Shown in pieces: positions 54,255 through 59,520 of a stretch of DNA of 59,520 nt (position 1 is the first letter of the stretch; each line of letters begins with the position of its first letter). The translations under genes and the position numbers were made by a program. The stretch spans positions 1-59,520 of the forward strand of contig NZ_BOMZ01000050.1 of the NCBI RefSeq assembly GCF_016862455.1, read 5' to 3'. The notes under the pieces were generated by a model that was not told the DNA's origin, did not search any database, and worked only from the letters and a program-made list of their open reading frames with translations. Source of the stretch: Actinoplanes utahensis. GTDB lineage: Bacteria > Actinomycetota > Actinomycetes > Mycobacteriales > Micromonosporaceae.

Positions 54255-54775
54255 CGGGTCCTCATCTCGAACATCGCGACCGTGGTGCTGGTGCGGGTAG
54301 TGCCCGGGGTGTGCGGTGGCCGGGCCGCCTCGTGCAGGTCGCCCAGCGCGGCCCGGATCCGGTCGCGGATCTCCTCCCACTTCGCCGGCTCGACCCAGAA
54401 CTCCCCGTCACCCAGCAGGCCGATTCCCGGCCAGTGTCCCTCGGCCGCCCTGCGGATCAGCTCGTTGGCCGCGGCCGGGAAGAGCACGCGTTTCTCGTCA
54501 GGTGTGAACGTGCCCCGGTCGGACCGGACGTCGTAGCGGTACCGCTTCGCCACACCACCGCGGATCTTCTCCTCCCCGGCCACCACGATGAGCCCGCCGG
54601 CAAGCAGATTGCGCAGGTGATAGCTGGCGTTGGCGTGCGTCAGGCCGAGCTCGCGGGCGATCTCCGCAGCGGTCATCGGCGCACTGGTGAGTAGGGCCAT
54701 GATCTGCAGACGGACCGGATGGGCCAGGGCGCGCAACGCCGCCTTCCCACCCGGCTCGGCATCTCCCAAAGACAT
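54251..54775 (-). CDS. ArsR-family winged-helix regulator
   Basis: 174 residues from ATG 54775. The helix-turn-helix ALRALAHPVRLQIMALLTSA then EIARELGLTHANASYHLRNL is ArsR/HTH_20 type. No metal-binding CXC motif. Coupled to the MFS gene (GTGA at 54251), which it probably controls. Confidence 0.87.
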   Translation of the reverse strand: MSLGDAEPGGKAALRALAHPVRLQIMALLTSAPMTAAEIARELGLTHANASYHLRNLLAGGLIVVAGEEKIRGGVAKRYRYDVRSDRGTFTPDEKRVLFPAAANELIRRAAEGHWPGIGLLGDGEFWVEPAKWEEIRDRIRAALGDLHEAARPPHTPGTTRTSTTVAMFEMRTR

Positions 54776-54904
54776 GCTTGGGAGTCTATGAACAGGGCGG
54801 GTCGACTGTCCAACACTTATTTGGGGGTGGCACACTGCACGAAGTAACGGGATTCTCGCTAAAGTTACCGGCGAGTAAACCGGCGGACTTCGAAAGGACT
54901 ACTG

Positions 54905-55357
54905 ATGACTGATTTCAGCCCCGAGTCGCTCTCGGCGATCGGCCCGAAGGAGTTCACTCAGCTCGTCAAGTCCACGCCGGACTCGAAGATCGCCGAGGTC
55001 ATGTCCTCGGAGAAGCGCACCAAGATCCTCGACGAGGTCTTCAACCGGATGCCGACGCTCTTCCGCCCGGACCGCGCCGGCGACACCTCGACCGTGATCC
55101 ACTGGATCCTCACCGGCGGCCCCGAGGGTTCCGCCGACACTTACGAGACGGTCATCGAGAACAAGACCTGCACCGTCACCAACTCGCCGGCCCGCGACCC
55201 GAAACTGGCCATGACCATGGACGCGGTGACCTTCCTCAAGGTCATCGGCGGCACCGGCAACCCGGTGATGCTGTTCATGACCGGCAAGATCAAGACGAAG
55301 GGCGACGTCACGCTCGCCACCAGCATTCCCAAGCTCTTCGACATCCCCAAGGGCTGA
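54905..55357 (+). CDS. SCP2 sterol-binding domain protein
   Basis: 150 residues, GAAAGGA before ATG 54905. IHWILTGGPEGSADTYETVI, DPKLAMTMDAVTFLKVIGGT and LFMTGKIKTKGDVTLAT follow the SCP2 lipid-binding fold. Ligand unknown. Stands alone, opposite to the ArsR gene. Confidence 0.86.
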   Translation: MTDFSPESLSAIGPKEFTQLVKSTPDSKIAEVMSSEKRTKILDEVFNRMPTLFRPDRAGDTSTVIHWILTGGPEGSADTYETVIENKTCTVTNSPARDPKLAMTMDAVTFLKVIGGTGNPVMLFMTGKIKTKGDVTLATSIPKLFDIPKG

Positions 55358-55374
55358 TCACCGCGCACTCGATG

Positions 55375-55413
55375 CGAGAAGGTCCGGGCACGTCGTGCGC
55401 CCGGACCTTCTCG
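55375..55413. terminator. Terminator after SCP2 gene
   Basis: CGAGAAGGTCCGGGC (55375-55389) / GCCCGGACCTTCTCG (55399-55413), perfect 15-bp stem. Its right arm is the first unit of a tandem repeat. Confidence 0.85.
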
Positions 55414-55460
55414 ATGTCGTACGACCTTCTCGATGTCGTACGACCTTCTCGATGTCGTAC
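55404..55460. repeat. 19-bp tandem repeat, 3 exact units
   Basis: GACCTTCTCGATGTCGTAC repeated at 55404, 55423 and 55442. It appears to be an expansion of the terminator's right arm. No spacers, so not CRISPR. Confidence 0.9.
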
Positions 55461-55484
55461 GACCGGAGCAGGGCCCCGTTCCCG

Positions 55485-56726
55485 TCAGAGAGTGATCTCG
55501 CCCCGCAGCGCCTTCAGCGCGATGTCGGTGCGGTACTGCGCGCCGTCCAGCCGCACGCCCTCCACCAGGGCGTAAGCCGCCTCTCGGGCCGCCGCCAGGT
55601 CGGCGCCGGTGGCCGTCACGCTGAGCACCCGGCCACCGGCCGAGACCAGTGCGCCGTCCGCGTTCCGCGCGGTGCCGGCATGGATGACCCCGGGCCGCTC
55701 GGCGCCCTCGATCACGTCCCCGGTCCGCGGCACCCCCGGGTAGTTGTGGCCGGCCACGACGACGGTGACCGCCGAGCCGTCCCTCCACCGCAGCGGTTCG
55801 TGCCGGTCCAGCGTGCCGGTCGCGGCCGCGTGGAGCAGCCCGGCCAGCGGCGACTCCAGCAGGGCGAGCACCACCTGGGTCTCCGGGTCACCGAACCGGG
55901 CGTTGAACTCGATCACCTTCGGGCCGTCCGGGGTCAGCGCGAGCCCGACGTAGAGCAGGCCGGCGAACGGCGTACCCCGCCTGCGCATCTCGGCCAGGGT
56001 CGGCTCGACGGTCTCCCGCAGCACCCGCTCGGTCAGGTCGGCCGGCGCCCAGTCCAGCGGGGCGTACGCGCCCATGCCGCCGGTGTTCGGCCCCTCGTCA
56101 CCGTCGAGCAGCCGCTTGAAGTCCTGCGCCGGCATCAGCGGGGCGACCGCGGTGCCGTCGGTGACCACGAACAGCGACACCTCGGGACCGGGCAGGAACT
56201 CCTCGAGAACGACCTTGCCGCACGCCTCGGCGTGGATCAGGGCCTCCTCGAGGTCGTTCGTCACGACCACACCCTTGCCGGCGGCCAGGCCGTCGTTCTT
56301 CACCACGTAGGGGGCGCCCAGCTCGTCGAGCGCGGCCCGGACCGCGTCCATGTCCGAGCAGGCGAAGGAACGGGCGGTCGGCACACCGGCGGCGGCCATC
56401 ACCTCGTTGGCGAACGCCTTCGAGCCCTCCAGCCGCGCGGCGGCGGCGGACGGGCCGAAACAGGCGATGCCCTTGGCCCGCACCGCGTCGGCGACACCCG
56501 CGACCAGCGGGGCCTCCGGGCCGATCACGACGAGATCGGCGCCCAGTTCGACGGCGAGCGCGGCGACCGCGGCCGGGTCGGTGGGTTTCACCTCGTGCAG
56601 CTCGGCATGCTGGGCGATGCCCGGGTTGCCCGGCGCGGCGGCCAGGAAGTCGACGGACGGGTCGGCGGCTAGTCCGACAGCGAGCGCGTGTTCACGCCCG
56701 CCGGAGCCGATCAGAAGTACGCGCAC
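55485..56726 (-). CDS. purD: Phosphoribosylamine-glycine ligase
   Basis: 413 residues from GTG 56726. RVLLIGSGGREHALAVGLAA, VVKNDGLAAGKGVVV (ATP-grasp), and VIEFNARFGDPETQVVLALL are diagnostic. Makes GAR from phosphoribosylamine and glycine. Divergent from purA, sharing a 92-bp promoter region. Confidence 0.96.
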   Translation of the reverse strand: MRVLLIGSGGREHALAVGLAADPSVDFLAAAPGNPGIAQHAELHEVKPTDPAAVAALAVELGADLVVIGPEAPLVAGVADAVRAKGIACFGPSAAAARLEGSKAFANEVMAAAGVPTARSFACSDMDAVRAALDELGAPYVVKNDGLAAGKGVVVTNDLEEALIHAEACGKVVLEEFLPGPEVSLFVVTDGTAVAPLMPAQDFKRLLDGDEGPNTGGMGAYAPLDWAPADLTERVLRETVEPTLAEMRRRGTPFAGLLYVGLALTPDGPKVIEFNARFGDPETQVVLALLESPLAGLLHAAATGTLDRHEPLRWRDGSAVTVVVAGHNYPGVPRTGDVIEGAERPGVIHAGTARNADGALVSAGGRVLSVTATGADLAAAREAAYALVEGVRLDGAQYRTDIALKALRGEITL

Positions 56727-56818
56727 GACGGCCCATCCTACCTGCGTCGGCGTCGCGTAAACTTCGGCAGTACCCGGGGTCCTCCGCGGTACGACCTTGG
56801 GGAAAGGCATATCTAAAA

Positions 56819-58111
56819 GTGCCGGTGATCGTGTTGGTCGGCGCCCAATGGGGCGACGAGGGCAAGGGTAAGGCGACGGACCTGCTGGGCGACCGGCTGG
56901 ACTACGTGGTCAAGTTCAACGGTGGCAACAACGCGGGCCACACGGTCGTCATCGACGGCGAGAAATACGCGCTGCACCTCCTCCCGAGCGGGATCCTCTC
57001 CCCGGGGGTCGTGCCGGTGATCGGCAACGGCGTCGTCGTCGACCTGAACGTGCTGTTCCAGGAGATCGACGGCCTGGAGGCTCGCGGCATCGACACCTCC
57101 CGCCTGCGGATCAGCGCGAACGCGCACGTCATCGCCTCGTACAACCGCACTCTCGACAAGGTCAGCGAGCGGTTCCTCGGCGCCCGCCGGATCGGCACCA
57201 CCGGCCGCGGCATCGGCCCGACCTACGCCGACAAGATGAACCGGATGGGCATCCGGGTGCAGGACCTCTTCGACGAGTCGATCCTGCGGCAGAAGGTGAC
57301 CGCCGCCCTGGCCATGAAGAACCAGGTGCTGTCGAAGATCTACAACCGCAGCGCGGTCAAGGGCGAGGAGGTCGTGCAGGAGCTGCTCTCCTACGTCGAC
57401 CGGCTCCGGCCCTACGTGGCCGACACCGCCCTGGAGCTGTCCCAGGCCATCGACGAGGGCAAGGTCGTGCTCTGCGAGGCCGGCCAGGCCACCCTGCTCG
57501 ACGTGGACCACGGCACCTACCCGTTCGTGACCAGCTCGAACGCGACGTCCGGCGGCGCCTGCACCGGCGCCGGCATCCCGCCCACCCGGATCGACCGGGT
57601 CGTCGCCGTGCTGAAGGCGTTCACCACCCGCGTCGGCGAGGGCCCGTTCCCGACCGAGCTGCACGACAAGTTCGGCGACTACCTGCGTGAGGTCGGTCAC
57701 GAGTACGGGACGACCACCGGCCGGCCCCGCCGCATCGGCTGGCTCGACCTGGTGATCGGCCGCTACGCGCAGCGCATCAACGGGGTCACCGACTTCGCGA
57801 TGACCAAGCTGGACAACTACGACGGCCTCGACGAGATCCCCGTCTGTGTGGCGTACGAGGTGAACGGCGTCCGTTACGACGAGATGCCGGTCAACCAGAC
57901 CGACTTCCACCACGCCACGCCGGTCTACGAGACCCTCCCCGGCTGGAAACAGGACATCTCCGGCTGCCGCAAGTTCGAGGAACTGCCGCAGCAGGCGCAG
58001 GACTTCGTGGAGTTCGTCGAGGCCCGGCTCGGCGCCCGGATCTCCATCGTCGGCGTCGGTCCCGGCCGTGAGGCCGTCATCGAGCGGCACTCGGTGCTCG
58101 GCGGCGTCTGA
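56819..58111 (+). CDS. purA: Adenylosuccinate synthetase
   Basis: 430 residues, GTG start. VGAQWGDEGKGKATDLLGDR (P-loop with catalytic Asp and His region), NGGNNAGHTVV, and TTGRGIGPTYADKMNRMGIR with TTTGRPRRIGWLDLV. Joins IMP and aspartate with GTP toward AMP. Overlaps the next gene by one base (TGATG). Confidence 0.97.
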   Translation: MPVIVLVGAQWGDEGKGKATDLLGDRLDYVVKFNGGNNAGHTVVIDGEKYALHLLPSGILSPGVVPVIGNGVVVDLNVLFQEIDGLEARGIDTSRLRISANAHVIASYNRTLDKVSERFLGARRIGTTGRGIGPTYADKMNRMGIRVQDLFDESILRQKVTAALAMKNQVLSKIYNRSAVKGEEVVQELLSYVDRLRPYVADTALELSQAIDEGKVVLCEAGQATLLDVDHGTYPFVTSSNATSGGACTGAGIPPTRIDRVVAVLKAFTTRVGEGPFPTELHDKFGDYLREVGHEYGTTTGRPRRIGWLDLVIGRYAQRINGVTDFAMTKLDNYDGLDEIPVCVAYEVNGVRYDEMPVNQTDFHHATPVYETLPGWKQDISGCRKFEELPQQAQDFVEFVEARLGARISIVGVGPGREAVIERHSVLGGV

Positions 58112-59058
58112 TGTACGACGTCATCCTCCTCAGCCTCGCCGAGGGCTCGGGTGACGGCTGCGGGTCCGGGTGCGGCGGCTGCCAGTCCGCCTGCGCCACC
58201 CCGCGGACCCCGGTGCTGGCCTGCGCGGACGCGCTCCGCGAGGCCGGCGCCCGGGTGGAGACCGTCCTGGCCGGCTCCGACTCCGAGATCGACGACGTGC
58301 TGGCCCGGCTCGACGGCCCGGGCCGGCCGGACGGCCTGACCTGGCCGGATCTGGACAGCAAGGTGCGGCTCGTGGTGGCCACCGCCACCGACGGCCAGCT
58401 GCGCGCGGTCGTACGCCGGCTGGTCCGCCGTTACGCCCCGCCGCCCAGCAAACGCCCCGGCGACCTGGCCATGTCCCGGACCGTGCCGGACCTTCCGCCG
58501 CTCGCGATCCTGCCGCTCGACCCGGGCAACCGCGAGGACCTGGCCGCCCAGCTCGGCCTCCCGCGGACCCCCGCCGAGGTCGCCGCCGCGGTCATGACCG
58601 GCACGACGCGCCGGCTCGACCTGCTCCGCAACGACGGCGGCTCGGTGACTCTGGACGGCGCCCTGCTCGGCGGCGCCGACGACGACGGCCGGGCGGTGCC
58701 GTGGCGCGGCCGGGTCGAGGTCGACGACACCGTCCTGACCGACGGCGAGGAGGCGGTGCTGGCCTGCGCGATCGGCAACGCCGCCGGCTACGCCGAGTTC
58801 GACGGCCTGCGGCTGCTCGCCGACGGCGACCCCACGGACGGCCGGGTCGAGGTCTCCGTCGCGGTCCCGGTCATCGTCAAACAGCGTTTCAAAGGCACGA
58901 GGGTACGGGTGGAGGTCCGCCGGGCCCGCGGACGAGCCGTCTCCGTCCTCCCGCGCGAAGGGGAACTGCAGTTCCTCGACGACGGGGTGGCAGGATCGAC
59001 GAGCCGGAAGCGGTCCTGGTGGACCGAAGCGGGGGCCTGGGCGGTCTACACAGGCTGA
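58111..59058 (+). CDS. Degenerate diacylglycerol-kinase-like protein with N-terminal Cys cluster
   Basis: 315 residues. C17, C21, C24 and C28 form CX3CX2CX3C in a Gly-rich start (GCGSGCGGCQSAC), a possible metal site. The middle (LAILPLDPGNREDLAAQLGL then MTGTTRRLDLL) follows the diacylglycerol/sphingosine kinase pattern LPLGTGNDFA, and the end (VTLDGALLG ... VPVIVKQRFKGTRVRVEVRR) fits its beta-sandwich. The catalytic GGDGT is replaced by ATATDGQ, so kinase activity is doubtful. Coupled to purA. Confidence 0.68.
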   Translation: MYDVILLSLAEGSGDGCGSGCGGCQSACATPRTPVLACADALREAGARVETVLAGSDSEIDDVLARLDGPGRPDGLTWPDLDSKVRLVVATATDGQLRAVVRRLVRRYAPPPSKRPGDLAMSRTVPDLPPLAILPLDPGNREDLAAQLGLPRTPAEVAAAVMTGTTRRLDLLRNDGGSVTLDGALLGGADDDGRAVPWRGRVEVDDTVLTDGEEAVLACAIGNAAGYAEFDGLRLLADGDPTDGRVEVSVAVPVIVKQRFKGTRVRVEVRRARGRAVSVLPREGELQFLDDGVAGSTSRKRSWWTEAGAWAVYTG

Positions 59059-59142
59059 CGTCCACAGGTTTCCACCGTGGGTGGATCCTGTGTCACCCTG
59101 GACGGGCTCGCCAAGATTGCCTGGTTACGGGGAGGTTCATCC

Positions 59143-59520
59143 GTGGAGGAGCACGCCGACCACGTCCGCGTTCCCGGGGCCGAGCCCTCGGTCCGGGAAG
59201 TGGAGCCGTTCTGGGCCGACGAGCCCGAGACGCCGGGGCCTGGTCCTGCCGTGCCACCTGGCGTTCCGGGGCCGTCGCCGCAGATGGTCGAGGTCGAGCC
59301 GGGGGTGTACCGGCCGGCAGCGGATCCGTCCCTGCCACCCGGAGTGCACGTGCCCGCCCCGCGGCCACCGGCCGACCCGATCTCGCCGCCGCCGCCGCCG
59401 CCGGTCAACGCTCCGGTCGGCTCACCGTGGGCGCAGCCTTTCGTGCCGCCGCCGCAGCCGCGCCCCCACACTTCCCAGGTCCCTCACCAGCCGCCGGCAC
59501 CTGCCCCGGGGCCGCGGGCC
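59143..59520 (+). CDS. Proline-rich protein, 5' part only (truncated by window end)
   Basis: GTG 59143 with GGGGAGG 7 bp upstream; open to the last base, 126 codons. The acidic start EEHADHVRVPGAEPSVREVE is followed by Pro-rich sequence including a run of six prolines. It looks like the disordered cytoplasmic head of a membrane or peptidase protein, but the rest is outside the window. No function assigned. Confidence 0.65.
   Translation, partial: MEEHADHVRVPGAEPSVREVEPFWADEPETPGPGPAVPPGVPGPSPQMVEVEPGVYRPAADPSLPPGVHVPAPRPPADPISPPPPPPVNAPVGSPWAQPFVPPPQPRPHTSQVPHQPPAPAPGPRA

Noticed and set aside
55404..55460. CRISPR array
   Set aside because: Three head-to-tail 19-bp units without spacers and no cas genes in the window.
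58159..58194. Radical SAM motif CX3CX2C at the start of the protein after purA
   Set aside because: It lies in a Gly-rich terminus with no SAM-binding barrel; the protein follows a diacylglycerol-kinase-like fold.

Overview
The window reads as chromosome of a high-GC filamentous actinomycete, most probably Micromonosporaceae (Actinoplanes-like). Support: very high GC with frequent GTG starts, a BldC-type developmental regulator near a valine-dehydrogenase-type enzyme, DUF3073 and sterol-carrier neighbours, and a dispersed purine gene set. The genus is inference.

Region 1 (1-9.7 kb): a Rieske/DUF2231 membrane protein and a flavin disulfide oxidoreductase, then a light and carotenoid block. 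crtB and a photolyase run leftward. crtE-crtI-idi and a MerR/B12-type (LitR/CarH-like) regulator run rightward from a shared intergenic region with two 11-bp direct repeats. Together they would make phytoene and desaturated carotenoids and repair UV damage under light control.

Region 2 (9.76-25.65 kb): tRNA-Glu, tRNA-Asp and tRNA-Phe. A 15.09-kb actinomycete integrative and conjugative element (AICE) sits in tRNA-Phe between 82-bp perfect direct repeats (10006-10087 and 25096-25177). Its backbone is a GntR/KorSA-like repressor, Pra-like activator, FtsK-type TraSA, DUF2637 Spd protein, a frameshifted RepSA, Xis and tyrosine integrase. The same operator word lies at the gntR and pra promoters. 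Cargo includes a 36-residue hydrophobic peptide gene with its own palindromic promoter and terminator, an XRE regulator plus inositol-monophosphatase pair, and three immunity-like genes (two SUFU, one Tdi1-like) with no toxin. Outside attR lie a decayed integrase 3' end and a decayed third att copy, the scar of an earlier element at this tRNA.

Region 3 (25.7-31.3 kb): four paralogous secreted RTX-repeat proteins share an N-terminal domain, a C-terminal C-X10-C-E cap and a 20-bp upstream motif. An orphan FtsX-extracellular-domain protein follows.

Region 4 (31.3-41.9 kb): small conserved genes, including DUF2786, a hot-dog thioesterase, a Ca-binding-repeat protein, PrsW protease, KptA plus a methyltransferase, PPOX/F420 oxidoreductase, BldC, a valine-type dehydrogenase and DUF3073. 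It ends with a compact RiPP locus: a radical SAM/SPASM maturase and a precursor with a WNHFEN...FYNWNN core.

Region 5 (42-58.1 kb): purine biosynthesis (purM, purF, purS-purQ-purL, purB, purD, purA) interspersed with a sterol carrier protein, a membrane protein with a phosphothreonine-like Q/G/Y-rich tail, a trypsin-like protease, an ArsR-MFS pair and an SCP2 protein. A degenerate diacylglycerol-kinase-like protein and a truncated proline-rich CDS close the window.
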